From Bacteroides sp. GM023 (GTDB lineage: Bacteria > Bacteroidota > Bacteroidia > Bacteroidales > Bacteroidaceae), in assembly GCF_014750685.1 (NCBI RefSeq), contig NZ_JAAXGE010000007.1:1-64000 (forward strand): a DNA stretch of 64,000 nt, given 5' to 3'. Under the pieces are notes generated by a model, which saw only the letters and a list, made by a program, of their open reading frames with translations, did not search any database and was not told the origin of the DNA. Positions within the stretch are counted from its first letter, which is position 1; every line of letters begins with the position of its first letter. Below, in pieces: positions 48,808 to 59,293 of this stretch. A program made the position numbers and the translations under genes.

Positions 48808-51327
48808 ATGAAGAAACTACTTGCCGTAATGGCATTTTCCACAGCCTTGTTGGTTAACGCACAGACAACCGGCTTTTTTAAACCGGTTAATGAAACTGCG
48901 CTGCGTGCACCATCTGTACCTATTCTCGTATCAGATCCTTATTTTTCGGTTTGGTCTCCGTATGATAATTTAATGGAAGGTAGCACTGAACACTGGACGA
49001 ATGCCAAGAAGCCGTTGTTGGGTGCCTTGCGTGTAGATGGTAAAGTATATCGTTTTTTGGGGAAAGATAAGATTCAGTTAATTCCCATTGCACCCATGGC
49101 TGGTGTAGAACGTTGGGAAGCTTCTTATACCAATCAACAACCGGCTGATGGATGGCAGGCATTCCAGTTTGACGACAGTAGTTGGAAGAGAGGTAAAGCT
49201 GCTTTTGGCGACCGTGAAATGAAATACATTCATACAGAATGGAAGGGGGACAATACCGATATTTATATTCGCCGTGCCTTCGAACTTGCAGATTTGGATA
49301 CCAACGAAGATTTTTATCTCACTTACTCCCACGATGATGTGTTTGAACTCTATCTGAATGGAGAGAAAATAGTGTCTACTGATTATTCCTGGAAAAACGA
49401 TATCACCATAGCACTGTCTCAGTCGGCGAAAGCTAATCTTCGTAAAGGAACTAATGTGATTGCCGCTCATTGCCACAATACAGTCGGAGGTTCTTATGTC
49501 GATTTCGGTTTGTACCGTGGAAAGAAAAATGCGGTGAAGTTTACTGATGAGGCAGTACAGAAGTCTGTGAACGTGTTGGCAACTTCCAGTTATTACACCT
49601 TTACTTGTGGCCCGGTCGAACTGGATGTAGTATTCACGGCACCCCAATTGATTGATGACCTCGATTTACTGTCGACTCCTGTCAATTATATCTCTTATCG
49701 CGTACGCTCTCTGGATAAGAAAGAACACGATGTACAATTCTATATGGAAACAACTCCCGAACTGGCTATCAATGAAAATACGCAGCCTACCGTTGCCCGT
49801 ACTCTCCAAAAGGGAGGCATAAGCTATGTGGAAGCAGGCTCGATAGACCAGCCCATATGCGACCGTAGAGGTGATTTGATTTGTGCTGACTGGGGATACC
49901 TATATCTTGCCGGTGTGAATGGAAAAGGTAAATCCGTAAGTCTGGGCGACTATTATGGAATGAAAGAGTCGTTTGTTAAAAACGGTACGTTAGCTCCTGC
50001 AAAAACGAAATGGATAACCCGCAAAGAAGAAGATATGCCTGCTATGGCGTATGTACATGACCTGGGTAGTGTCTCAAAAGAAGGAAAAGAAGGCTTTATG
50101 ATGATGGGCTATGATGATATTTACTCTGTTGAGTATATGTATGAGAAGCGCATGGGATACTGGAAACATGACGGCAAAGTGACAATCTTTGACGCTTTCG
50201 AAAAATTGAGAGACAACTACCAGTCAATTATGGAACGTTGCCGGGCTCTCGACGGACTTATTTATGATGACGCCGAAAAGGCAGGAGGTAAGAAATATGC
50301 TGAAATCTGTTCCGCAGCTTACCGTCAGGTGATTTCCGCTCACAAACTTTTCACAGATAAAGAAGGCAATCTGCTGTGGTTCTCTAAAGAGAACAATAGT
50401 AACGGCTGTATCAATACGGTTGATTTGACCTATCCTTCCGCTCCTCTCTTCCTGGTTTACAATCCGGATTTGGCAAAAGCGATGATGACCAGTATTTTTG
50501 AGTATAGTGCCAGCGGCCGTTGGAACAAACCTTTCCCTGCACACGACTTAGGAACCTATCCTGTAGCCAACGGGCAAGTATATGGTGGTGATATGCCGAT
50601 TGAAGAAGGGGGCAACATGGTAATTTTGACTGCTGCTGTTTCCTTGATAGAAGGAAATGCCGATTATGCCAAGCGTTACTGGGATTTGTTGACTGTCTGG
50701 ACTGATTATCTGGCAGAATATGGACAAGACCCCGAGAATCAACTTTGTACAGACGACTTCGCCAGACATTGGGCACATAATGCCAACCTTTCCGTCAAAG
50801 CCATTATGGGAGTAGCAGGATATAGTGAAATGGCCCGGATGCTCGGTTTGAATGAGATAGCGGATAAATATGCCGCAACAGCCAGGAAAATGGCGGTGAA
50901 ATGGGAAGAAATGGCGAATGAAGGCGACCATTACCGCTTGGCATTCGACCGTAAGAATACTTGGAGCCAAAAGTACAATATGGTATGGGACAAGATGTGG
51001 AACTTGAATCTCTTTCCGAACAATGTAATCGGTAAAGAAATCAACTACTACCTGACCAAACAGAACACCTATGGATTACCCTTGGATTCACGCAAAGAAT
51101 ATACGAAGTCCGACTGGATTATATGGTCTGCTTCCATGTCTCCTGATAAGGCGACGTTCGAGAAATTTGTAAATCCCTTCTATCGCTATGTCGATGAAAC
51201 AACAACACGTGTACCTATTAGTGACTGGCACCATACGGATAGCGGTGAATGGGTAGGCTTCAAAGCCCGTTCGGTTATCGGCGGTTATTGGATGAAGGTA
51301 CTGATGGATAAAATGAGAAATGACTAA
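48808..51327 (+). CDS. DUF4965/glutaminase-A-like exported enzyme
   Basis: The 839 residues have a signal peptide (1-18), the DUF4964-type start (RAPSVPILVSDPYFSVWSPYDNL), an inserted galactose-binding-like beta-sandwich (about 110-240, WQAFQFDDSSWKRGKAAFG, then YLTYSHDDVFELYLNGEKI), and the DUF5127, DUF4965 and DUF1793 regions of fungal glutaminase A (LWFSKENNSNGCINTVDLTYPSAPLFLVYNP, HDLGTYPVANGQ, ISDWHHTDSGE). The C-terminal part is a helical toroid like those of glycoside hydrolases, so the real substrate could be a glycan or glycopeptide. It is the first gene of the Sus-like operon; a paralogue lies at 63603-64000. Confidence 0.82.
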   Translation: MKKLLAVMAFSTALLVNAQTTGFFKPVNETALRAPSVPILVSDPYFSVWSPYDNLMEGSTEHWTNAKKPLLGALRVDGKVYRFLGKDKIQLIPIAPMAGVERWEASYTNQQPADGWQAFQFDDSSWKRGKAAFGDREMKYIHTEWKGDNTDIYIRRAFELADLDTNEDFYLTYSHDDVFELYLNGEKIVSTDYSWKNDITIALSQSAKANLRKGTNVIAAHCHNTVGGSYVDFGLYRGKKNAVKFTDEAVQKSVNVLATSSYYTFTCGPVELDVVFTAPQLIDDLDLLSTPVNYISYRVRSLDKKEHDVQFYMETTPELAINENTQPTVARTLQKGGISYVEAGSIDQPICDRRGDLICADWGYLYLAGVNGKGKSVSLGDYYGMKESFVKNGTLAPAKTKWITRKEEDMPAMAYVHDLGSVSKEGKEGFMMMGYDDIYSVEYMYEKRMGYWKHDGKVTIFDAFEKLRDNYQSIMERCRALDGLIYDDAEKAGGKKYAEICSAAYRQVISAHKLFTDKEGNLLWFSKENNSNGCINTVDLTYPSAPLFLVYNPDLAKAMMTSIFEYSASGRWNKPFPAHDLGTYPVANGQVYGGDMPIEEGGNMVILTAAVSLIEGNADYAKRYWDLLTVWTDYLAEYGQDPENQLCTDDFARHWAHNANLSVKAIMGVAGYSEMARMLGLNEIADKYAATARKMAVKWEEMANEGDHYRLAFDRKNTWSQKYNMVWDKMWNLNLFPNNVIGKEINYYLTKQNTYGLPLDSRKEYTKSDWIIWSASMSPDKATFEKFVNPFYRYVDETTTRVPISDWHHTDSGEWVGFKARSVIGGYWMKVLMDKMRND

Positions 51328-51348
51328 TCAACAAAAATCTAATATAGT

Positions 51349-52830
51349 ATGAAATGTAGAATGCAAAAAAATGGAATTTGGAGAGTCCAATGGATTCTAT
51401 TGTGTTTGTTTACGCTTTGTAGTGTAAGCTGTAAAGATGATGAAACCAATCAGGTACTTCCGTATAATCCGAATTTGCCTGTGGAGATAACAGGCTTTAC
51501 TCCGGAAACCGGTGGTGGAGGAACTCGTATGGTCGTGTATGGAAAGAACTTTGGAACAGATGTTTCGTTGATGAAATTGACTGTTGGCGGACTGGATGCT
51601 AAAATCATAAATGTTTTGGGAGACTGTATGTATTGTACTATTCCCCAGAAGGCCTATAAAGGTAATCTGGTATTGACAGTCGGTGAAGGGGAACAGGCAC
51701 AGACTGTGGAAGCAGAAAAGAAGTTTGCTTATGTCAGGCAAATGGTAGTTTCTACACTTTGTGGAAAGGTGGATGAAAAAGGGAAATTTGATGTAAAAGA
51801 AGGACCGTTCGACGATTGCGGAGGTATTGATTACCCTACCTGGTTTTCGTTTGACCCGAACAATAAGGACATTCTTTATTTGGCACAAGACGGACAAAAT
51901 ATGCGTGTACTTGATTTGAAAAGTAAGTATCTTCATAATGCCGTACCTAAAGGAGGAGCTGGGCTTGACCGCATGCGTACTATAACCTGGACGCTTGATG
52001 GCGATACGATGATTATTGCCAATGACCGTGACGGTGATACTTATGCCAATAATATCTACATAGTCCGTAAAAAAGGAGAAGAACTACATAAGCAATTTAT
52101 AGATAATCCCCGTGCAATGCAACAAGGAAGAGGGTGCAATGGTTCGGCTGTTCATCCCACCAATGGGGAGTTATATTACAATAGTTTTTATTCCGGTGAG
52201 GTTTTTAGATATGACTATTGGGCGGCTAAAGATGATAAGGGTGGATTCGATTATTCTTTGAGAGAGAAACTCTATAATATACAGGATAAAGACTGGGAAT
52301 TTAATTTCGTAATCCACCCGACCGGAACTTATGCTTATATTGTTGTTATCAACCAGCATTATATTATGAGAACTGATTATGATAGAGATAGAAAGACGTT
52401 CGGTACTCCTTATCTTATTTGTGGTTTGGCAGGTAAAGGTGATGAAGGTAGAGGTTGGGTAGATGCAGTAGGTGAAAAAGTACGTTTGAACGAGCCTTAT
52501 CAAGGAGTATTTGTGCTCGACACCAATCCTGAACGTAAAGGCGATAAATATGATTTCTATTTTACAGATAAGATGAATCATTGCATTCGTATTCTAACTC
52601 CTGACGGGCAGGTAAGTACATTTGCGGGACGTGGTAGCTCGGCGTTGAACAATGACCCGTGGGGATATGTGAATGGCGGGCTACGTTCGGAAGCGCGTTT
52701 TGACCGTCCTTGCGCCTTGGCTTATGACGAAGAAACAAAAACCTTCTATGTGGGCGATACGTCCAATCACTGTATTCGTAAAATCGCGATGGAAGAAGGG
52801 GATGAACAAGAAGAAAGCGAGAATAACTAA
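51349..52830 (+). CDS. IPT/TIG and NHL-repeat surface lipoprotein
   Basis: The 493 residues have a lipoprotein signal (SVSC, followed by KDDE), an IPT/TIG immunoglobulin-like domain (about 45-125, PVEITGFTPETGGGGTRMVVYGKNFGTD) and a beta-propeller of NHL-type repeats (PTWFSFDPNNKDILYLAQDGQNMRVLDL, then ARFDRPCALAYDEETKTFYVGDTSNHCIRKI). Such lipoproteins replace the SusE/F-type surface binding proteins in some loci. It sits between the enzyme and SusC genes with 20-22 bp spacing, so it belongs to the same operon and probably helps bind substrate at the surface. Confidence 0.83.
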   Translation: MKCRMQKNGIWRVQWILLCLFTLCSVSCKDDETNQVLPYNPNLPVEITGFTPETGGGGTRMVVYGKNFGTDVSLMKLTVGGLDAKIINVLGDCMYCTIPQKAYKGNLVLTVGEGEQAQTVEAEKKFAYVRQMVVSTLCGKVDEKGKFDVKEGPFDDCGGIDYPTWFSFDPNNKDILYLAQDGQNMRVLDLKSKYLHNAVPKGGAGLDRMRTITWTLDGDTMIIANDRDGDTYANNIYIVRKKGEELHKQFIDNPRAMQQGRGCNGSAVHPTNGELYYNSFYSGEVFRYDYWAAKDDKGGFDYSLREKLYNIQDKDWEFNFVIHPTGTYAYIVVINQHYIMRTDYDRDRKTFGTPYLICGLAGKGDEGRGWVDAVGEKVRLNEPYQGVFVLDTNPERKGDKYDFYFTDKMNHCIRILTPDGQVSTFAGRGSSALNNDPWGYVNGGLRSEARFDRPCALAYDEETKTFYVGDTSNHCIRKIAMEEGDEQEESENN

Positions 52831-52850
52831 TTTATGAAAAACAGACGGAT

Positions 52851-55800
52851 ATGAAAAAAATCCTACTAACATTTGTGTTCCTGCTTGCTTGCACTATAGG
52901 GGCATGGGCACAGGAAACAATTATAGTAACGGGTATCGTTACAGACGCAAATAAGGAACCGCTGGTCGGAGTCAATATCACCGTGCGTGATGTTGCCGGA
53001 TTGGGAGCTATTACCGATATGAATGGTAAATTCAAGCTAAAGATGGAACCTTACCATCGGCTCATTTTTTCCTATATAGGGTTTGATAAGGTCGAAGTTT
53101 TAGTGAAACAGCAGCAGGTAGTCAATGTAATGATGAAGGAATCATCTGCCAGCGTATTGGATGAAGTTGTTATTACTGGTACCGGTGCGCAAAAGAAACT
53201 GACTGTGACAGGTGCGGTTACTACAGTGAATGTGGCTGATTTGAAATCAAACCCTACCGGTAGCCTTTCGAATGCGCTTGCGGGTAACGTTGCCGGTGTG
53301 ATGGCTATGCAGACTTCCGGACAACCGGGACAGAACACTTCCGAATTCTGGATTCGTGGTATCTCTACTTTTGGAGCAGGAAGCTCGGCCTTGGTGCTTG
53401 TCGATGGTTTTGAACGTAGCCTGGATGAAGTGAATGTAGAAGATATTGAAACATTTACAGTGCTGAAGGACGCTTCCACCACTGCCATTTATGGTGCCCG
53501 TGGTGCTAACGGAGTAGTATTGATAACAACTAAGCACGGTAAGGCGGGTAAAGTAAATATCAATGCCAAAGTAGAAACGATGTATAATACCCGTACCAAA
53601 ACTCCTGAATTCGTTGATGGATATACTTATGCCACAATGATTAATGAAGCGCGTGCTACACGTGCGCAAGAGTTGCTCTATCAACCTTATGAAATGGAAC
53701 TTCTGCGATTGGGACTGGAACCTGACTTATACCCGAATGTGGATTGGAAAGACGTATTGCTGAAAGATGGAGCCATGAATTATCGCGCTACATTGAATCT
53801 GGATGGTGGTGGTACTACCGCACGCTATTACGTTTCCGCCAGCTATACGGAAGAACAGGGAATGTATAAAACGGATAAGGCCTTGAAAAATGATTATAAT
53901 ACCAATGCCAATGCCAAACTCTGGAATTACCGCTTGAATACGGATATTGATATCACTAAGACTACCCTGCTGAAAATCGGTGTGTCAGGCTCTTTGAAGA
54001 AAATGAACGAACCGGGTTTAGGTGGTGACATTTGGCGTTCGGTGATGGGGCAGTCTCCTATATCTATTCCGCTGATGTATTCCAATGGATATGTACCGGC
54101 TTATGGAAAGGGCTATCAAACGAATCCATGGGTACTGGCCACGCAGACCGGTTATCGTGAATCTTGGGAAAACAAGGTACAGACCAATGCGACTTTGGAA
54201 CAAAAACTCGATTTCATTACCAAAGGACTTCGTTTTGTCGGACGTTTCGGATTTGACACAAACAACAAGAGTTTTATCAAACGTGAGAAATGGCCTGAGC
54301 AATGGAAAGCGGAACGCTATCGTGACGAGAATGGAGTAATCAAATATAACAGAGTATCGGAAGAGCAAAAAGTGCTGAAACAATCCAGTGAATCGGAAGG
54401 GGACAGAGTGGAATTCTTTGAAGCGGAGTTGCATTATGACCGCGCTTTCAAGGCTCATCACGTAGGCGGTACTTTGAAATATAATCAGGACGCAAAAGTG
54501 ATGACGGTTAAAATCGGAGAAGATGTAAAGAACGGTATTGCACGCAAGCATCAAGGATTGGCTGGACGTGTAAGCTATAACTGGAATTATCGTTATTTTG
54601 CAGATTTCAACTTTGGCTATAATGGTTCCGAGAACTTTGCTACCGGACACCAGTTCGGATTTTTCCCGGCTTTTTCATTAGCTTGGAATATCGCTGAAGA
54701 GAACTTTATAAAGAAGAACCTGAAATGGATGAATATGTTGAAGGTGCGTTACTCTTATGGAAAGGTTGGTAACGACAATCTGAAGATTGGTGACAATGAA
54801 ATCCGTTTCCCTTATCTGTATACTATAGACAAAAGCGGTGAATACCAGTGGGCAGACTACAATTCAGATAAGAAATATAGTGGTAAGACTTATACCGAAC
54901 TTGCTTCTAATAATGTAACTTGGGAAATTGCCACTAAACATGACTTGGGTATCGACTTGTCTTTGTTCAATGATAAGTTCACGGCTACTCTGGATTACTT
55001 TCACGAACAGCGCGACGGCATTTTTATGGAACGTAAGTATCTGCCCGAGATGGTGGGGGTACAAAGTTCCCCGAGAGCGAATGTAGGTAGTGTATTGTCA
55101 AGAGGGCTGGATGGAAACTTTACTTTTCGACAGAATATCGGTAAGGTGGCCTTGACGGTGCGTGGCAACATGACGTATAGTAAGAACGAGATTCTGGACA
55201 AAGACGAAGAACCTAGTATTTATCCTTACAGAATGGAAAAAGGGTATCGTGTCGATCAGGCGAAAGGATTGATTTCATTGGGATTGTTTAAGGATTATGA
55301 TGACATCCGTAACAGCCCGCAGCAAACGAATTGGGGCAAAGTACAACCGGGAGATATCAAGTATAAGGACGTGAACGGTGACGGAGTCATCAATGATGAT
55401 GACCAGGTGGCTATCGGAGCTACTACCCGCCCGAATCTGATTTATGGCGTAGGTATCTCTGCACAATGGAAAGGACTTGATGTAAACGTCCACTTCCAGG
55501 GAGCCGGAAAATCATCTTTCTTTATTGACGGGCCTACCGTATATGCGTTCCAAAACGGATTGTGGGGAAATATCCTGAAAGAAATAGCAGAATCAGACCG
55601 TTGGATTTCGGCCGATTTGTCAGGGAACCCTGCAACCGAAAACCCCAATGCAGCATATCCCCGTTTGAGCTATGGTGGAAATGATAATAACTACCGCAAA
55701 TCGACATTCTGGTTGTGTGACGGGTCTTATTTGCGCCTGAAAACAGTTGAAGTGGGCTATTCGTTGCCGAAATCTCTTGTCAACAAGATTCATTTCAATA

Positions 55801-55940
55801 ATGTGCGTATCTTCTTTATCGGGACTAATCTGCTGACTTTCTCTAAATTTAAGTTATGGGATCCCGAGATGGGTAGCTCAAACGGAGAAAAATATCCGTT
55901 AGCGAAAAGTTTTACTTTGGGACTAAGTGTTAACATGTAA
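52851..55940 (+). CDS. SusC-family TonB-dependent outer-membrane transporter
   Basis: The 1029 residues start with a signal peptide (1-21), then the carboxypeptidase-like beta domain typical of SusC (VTGIVTDANKEPLVGVNITVRD, then DMNGKFKLKM). The TonB box region precedes the plug (EVVITGTGAQKK; SLSNALAGNVAGVMAMQTSG; FWIRGISTFGAGSSALVLVDG; LKDASTTAIYGARGANGVVLITTK). The 22-strand barrel ends KSFTLGLSVNM. It imports a bound oligomer or peptide together with the SusD partner encoded next. Confidence 0.96.
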   Translation: MKKILLTFVFLLACTIGAWAQETIIVTGIVTDANKEPLVGVNITVRDVAGLGAITDMNGKFKLKMEPYHRLIFSYIGFDKVEVLVKQQQVVNVMMKESSASVLDEVVITGTGAQKKLTVTGAVTTVNVADLKSNPTGSLSNALAGNVAGVMAMQTSGQPGQNTSEFWIRGISTFGAGSSALVLVDGFERSLDEVNVEDIETFTVLKDASTTAIYGARGANGVVLITTKHGKAGKVNINAKVETMYNTRTKTPEFVDGYTYATMINEARATRAQELLYQPYEMELLRLGLEPDLYPNVDWKDVLLKDGAMNYRATLNLDGGGTTARYYVSASYTEEQGMYKTDKALKNDYNTNANAKLWNYRLNTDIDITKTTLLKIGVSGSLKKMNEPGLGGDIWRSVMGQSPISIPLMYSNGYVPAYGKGYQTNPWVLATQTGYRESWENKVQTNATLEQKLDFITKGLRFVGRFGFDTNNKSFIKREKWPEQWKAERYRDENGVIKYNRVSEEQKVLKQSSESEGDRVEFFEAELHYDRAFKAHHVGGTLKYNQDAKVMTVKIGEDVKNGIARKHQGLAGRVSYNWNYRYFADFNFGYNGSENFATGHQFGFFPAFSLAWNIAEENFIKKNLKWMNMLKVRYSYGKVGNDNLKIGDNEIRFPYLYTIDKSGEYQWADYNSDKKYSGKTYTELASNNVTWEIATKHDLGIDLSLFNDKFTATLDYFHEQRDGIFMERKYLPEMVGVQSSPRANVGSVLSRGLDGNFTFRQNIGKVALTVRGNMTYSKNEILDKDEEPSIYPYRMEKGYRVDQAKGLISLGLFKDYDDIRNSPQQTNWGKVQPGDIKYKDVNGDGVINDDDQVAIGATTRPNLIYGVGISAQWKGLDVNVHFQGAGKSSFFIDGPTVYAFQNGLWGNILKEIAESDRWISADLSGNPATENPNAAYPRLSYGGNDNNYRKSTFWLCDGSYLRLKTVEVGYSLPKSLVNKIHFNNVRIFFIGTNLLTFSKFKLWDPEMGSSNGEKYPLAKSFTLGLSVNM

Positions 55941-55958
55941 TTTGAAAAACAAGGAACA

Positions 55959-58028
55959 ATGAAAAAGAAATATATTCTTCTAACTGTCATATTGGGGCTG
56001 GGCTTGGGATTGGCCTCTTGTACAGACCAGTTGAATACGGATAAATTCTTTAAAGACCGTATGTCTTTAGAAGACGTTTTTAAGGATGAAGATTATTCGG
56101 AAGAATGGTTGGCGAACGCTTTCAGTTATTTGACCGGTTCGAATGCGGATGTATCCAGTAAAGGGCATACTCCTTTCTGCTTTGCGGACGATATGTATTT
56201 TGGCGACCGTGATAACTTTTATAGAAGACTGAAAAATGGAGATTATGGTGAAGGGGATCAGCAAGGACCATGGGGTGCTTGTTATAAGGGAATCCGTCAA
56301 GCTACTATTTTCATTCAGAATATTGATATAAACGAGGATTTTACCGCCGAAGAAATAGCGGACTATAAAGCGCAGGCGCGTTTTGTCCGTGCCTACTATT
56401 ATTGGCTGCTGTTGCGTAAGTATGGACCTGTGCCATTGTTGGGAGATGAGTTGCTTGACTATGATGAAGCTTATGAAGATTTAGCCCGTCCACGCAATAC
56501 ATATGATGAATGTGCTGACTATATCGCTTCTGAAATGGCGTTGGCCGCTAAAGATTTGCCACTGGAACGGGGGGCTTTATCCATCGCCCGTCCTACTCGT
56601 GGAGCTGCTTTGGCTGCTCGTGCCAAGGTGCTGTTGTATGCTGCCAGTCCCATCAATAACCCTCGTCCTACGGATACGGAAAAGTTTACGGACTTGGTAG
56701 ACCGTGAAGGAAAATGCCTGATAGCCCAAGAATATGATGAAACGAAATGGGCTAGGGCTGCGGCTGCGGCAAGAGATGTGATGGAACTTCCCGGAAAATA
56801 TAATGGACATCGGTATGAATTATATCATGCCGGATTTAAGGACGTGGAAAGTTCTCCCGGATTCCCTGCTTCAGTAAAGCCGGTGGACGATGGCGATTTT
56901 TCAACGATGGAATGGCCGAATGGTTGGAAAGGTATTGACCCGTATGAATCCTATCGTGCTATCTTTAATGGGACAGTGGCTGCTGAAAATAATCCGGAAC
57001 TGATTTTCACTCGCGGACAAAATCAAAGTACGGAAGGAATTAATGTAATGGTAGGGCACCAGCTTCCCCGTGCAACCAATGGTTGGAACACTCATGGCTT
57101 AACACAAAAACAATGTGATGCCTATTATATGTATAACGGTTATGATATTCAAGGAAAGGATCATGAAATGCCGGGTGGAGATCCCGCGGAACGTGTAAAA
57201 GGTTTTATTACAGATGAGAACAAAGGTGACTATAAGTATTGCAATGTAGCGACCGGAGTTTCTTTGCAATATGCTAATCGTGAACCTCGTTTTTATGCCT
57301 CAGTGGCCTATAACGGTTCTATATGGTATTTCTTGAATGCAGAGAAGAATGAAAATAAAGGTCCGAAACAGATTTTCTATTATCGGGGTGAAGGTAACGG
57401 GTATATCAATACTATGTTCTGGCTTCGTACGGGGATCGGTGTCATGAAATACGTTCATCCGGATGATGCAAATGACAATAGTAGTCAAGATAATAAAGAC
57501 AATCCGTGGGATCATATTCGTAAGAAAACGGAACCTGCTATCCGTTATGCTGAAGTATTAATGATTTATGCGGAAGCCATCAATGAGTTGGGCGGGTCAC
57601 ATAATGTTGCATCCTGGAATGGCGAAAAAATGTATGTGCTTGAACGTACGGAAGCAGACTTGAAAAAAGGAATCCGTCCGATTCGTTGTCGTGCCGGTAT
57701 TCCCGATTATACTCCCGAAGAATATGGGTCACAAGCCTTATTCCGTAAGAAGCTGAAACGTGAACGCCAGATAGAACTCATGGGCGAAGGACATCGCTAC
57801 TATGATTTGCGTCGTTGGAAAGACGCTCAGGAAGAAGAGTCAAAACCTATTTACGGTTGCAATGCGCAAATGACCAGAAACGATGCCGAAATTTTCCATA
57901 CACCGGTAGAGGTTGCTTCGTTGCCGACCACTTTCTCTCGTAAAATGTATTTTTGGCCAATCAGCCATTCTGAATTGAAACGTAACAAACTTCTTACTCA
58001 GAATCCGGGGTGGACCTATAATGATTAA
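55959..58028 (+). CDS. SusD/RagB-family nutrient-binding lipoprotein
   Basis: The 689 residues carry a lipoprotein signal (LASC, followed by TDQLNTDKF) and the SusD helical-repeat pattern: SYLTGSNADVSS, then QARFVRAYYYWLLLRKYGPVPLL, RPTRGAALAARAKVLLYAASPI, and the RagB/SusD C-terminus (IRYAEVLMIYAEAINELGG, KKLKRERQIELMGEGHRYYDLRRW, YFWPISHSELKRNKLLTQNPGW). It would form the lid of the SusC transporter encoded 18 bp upstream. It is longer than classical SusD (about 550), as in many SusD homologues for larger ligands. Confidence 0.95.
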   Translation: MKKKYILLTVILGLGLGLASCTDQLNTDKFFKDRMSLEDVFKDEDYSEEWLANAFSYLTGSNADVSSKGHTPFCFADDMYFGDRDNFYRRLKNGDYGEGDQQGPWGACYKGIRQATIFIQNIDINEDFTAEEIADYKAQARFVRAYYYWLLLRKYGPVPLLGDELLDYDEAYEDLARPRNTYDECADYIASEMALAAKDLPLERGALSIARPTRGAALAARAKVLLYAASPINNPRPTDTEKFTDLVDREGKCLIAQEYDETKWARAAAAARDVMELPGKYNGHRYELYHAGFKDVESSPGFPASVKPVDDGDFSTMEWPNGWKGIDPYESYRAIFNGTVAAENNPELIFTRGQNQSTEGINVMVGHQLPRATNGWNTHGLTQKQCDAYYMYNGYDIQGKDHEMPGGDPAERVKGFITDENKGDYKYCNVATGVSLQYANREPRFYASVAYNGSIWYFLNAEKNENKGPKQIFYYRGEGNGYINTMFWLRTGIGVMKYVHPDDANDNSSQDNKDNPWDHIRKKTEPAIRYAEVLMIYAEAINELGGSHNVASWNGEKMYVLERTEADLKKGIRPIRCRAGIPDYTPEEYGSQALFRKKLKRERQIELMGEGHRYYDLRRWKDAQEEESKPIYGCNAQMTRNDAEIFHTPVEVASLPTTFSRKMYFWPISHSELKRNKLLTQNPGWTYND

Positions 58029-58048
58029 TTGTAATAAAGAAATGCTGT

Positions 58049-59086
58049 ATGAAAAAAGTATATAGTTATTTGATGATAGGGGCTTCATTGCTGTTGAGCG
58101 CGGCTTGCAACGATGAGTGGACAGATGAGCAATACGAGCAATTTATCTCTATAAAAGCTCCTGTTAATTCCCAAGGAAATACTCAGATTAATATCCGTTA
58201 TAAAGAGAACGGTAAGGTGACTTATCAGTTGCCCGTTATTGTTAGCGGCTCTACAATGAGTGAAAAAGATTACGATGTGCGTGTCAATGTGGATTTGGAT
58301 ACATTGAACCAAATGAACATAGCCCGTTTCAGTGAACGTGAAGAACTTTATTACCTTCCGTTGGACGCGCAACGTTATTCTTTTCCCGAAACTGTGCATG
58401 TTTCATCCGGTGAATGTGTCGGTCTGTTGAATATAGACTTTGACCTCTCGAAAAAGAACGGAGCGGAATTGGATTTGGCCGAGAAATGGATTCTACCGCT
58501 GACTATCACTGACGATCCGTCGTCCGCTTATCAACCCAATATGCGTAAGCATTATAGGAAGGCCCTATTGAGGATAATGCCATTCAATGATTTCTCCGGT
58601 TCTTATAGTACGACATCCATGAAGGTTTATCGCTATGATGAAGCGGAAGAAAAGACGGTTGGTGACCCGATGGTTGACAATAGCCGTACTGCTTTTGTGG
58701 TGAACGAGGATGCGGTCTTCTTTTATGCAGGATTGATGGATGAGGAATTGGTGAAAAGGAGTGTATATAAGATCAAGGCTACATTTATTCCCGACCCTAA
58801 CGACGCTGAAAAGATGAGCGGAACTGTAGACCTTGAAGCGTTTGACAGCAGAATTGATTTGAAGATACCGGAGAATGCTACGATTACTTATGCCAGGTCT
58901 GTTGTGAAAGATGCTGTTCTCCCTTATATAGAACATCATTTTGTCATTATCCGCCTTGAATACTTATTCAGTGACATTACTTCGGTAGAGAATACTCCTA
59001 TCCGCTATAATGTAGTAGGGACTATGTTGCTCGAACGTAAGATTAATACTCAGATTTCTGACGAAGAGCAGGCTATTGAGTGGTAG
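58049..59086 (+). CDS. DUF1735/DUF4973 surface lipoprotein (SusE position)
   Basis: The 345 residues have a lipoprotein signal (SAAC, Cys20). A DUF1735-type beta domain (about 25-150, ISIKAPVNSQGNTQINIRYKENGKVTYQLPVIVSGS, then VHVSSGECVGLLNIDFDL) is followed by a DUF4973-type domain (FNDFSGSYSTTSMKVYR to the end). It is the last clear gene of the Sus-like operon and occupies the place of SusE-type surface glycan-binding proteins. A decayed copy of its 3' end occurs at 60256-60337. Confidence 0.82.
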   Translation: MKKVYSYLMIGASLLLSAACNDEWTDEQYEQFISIKAPVNSQGNTQINIRYKENGKVTYQLPVIVSGSTMSEKDYDVRVNVDLDTLNQMNIARFSEREELYYLPLDAQRYSFPETVHVSSGECVGLLNIDFDLSKKNGAELDLAEKWILPLTITDDPSSAYQPNMRKHYRKALLRIMPFNDFSGSYSTTSMKVYRYDEAEEKTVGDPMVDNSRTAFVVNEDAVFFYAGLMDEELVKRSVYKIKATFIPDPNDAEKMSGTVDLEAFDSRIDLKIPENATITYARSVVKDAVLPYIEHHFVIIRLEYLFSDITSVENTPIRYNVVGTMLLERKINTQISDEEQAIEW

Positions 59087-59293
59087 GTTTGTTTGATTAA
59101 TTATAATATTGGGGGAGAGGGAACTGACCGGAAGTCTGTATTTGTTTTATTTTATATTTGCTTACAGGAATCAATAATAAGTATAAATCGATATTCTGTG
59201 TTTCTGCTCAGTTCCTTTTATGAAAATTCTAGTATGTTTTTAAAGTAATGTTTAACCTTCTCTTCTTATAAGAGAGAATAATTCTAATCATAT

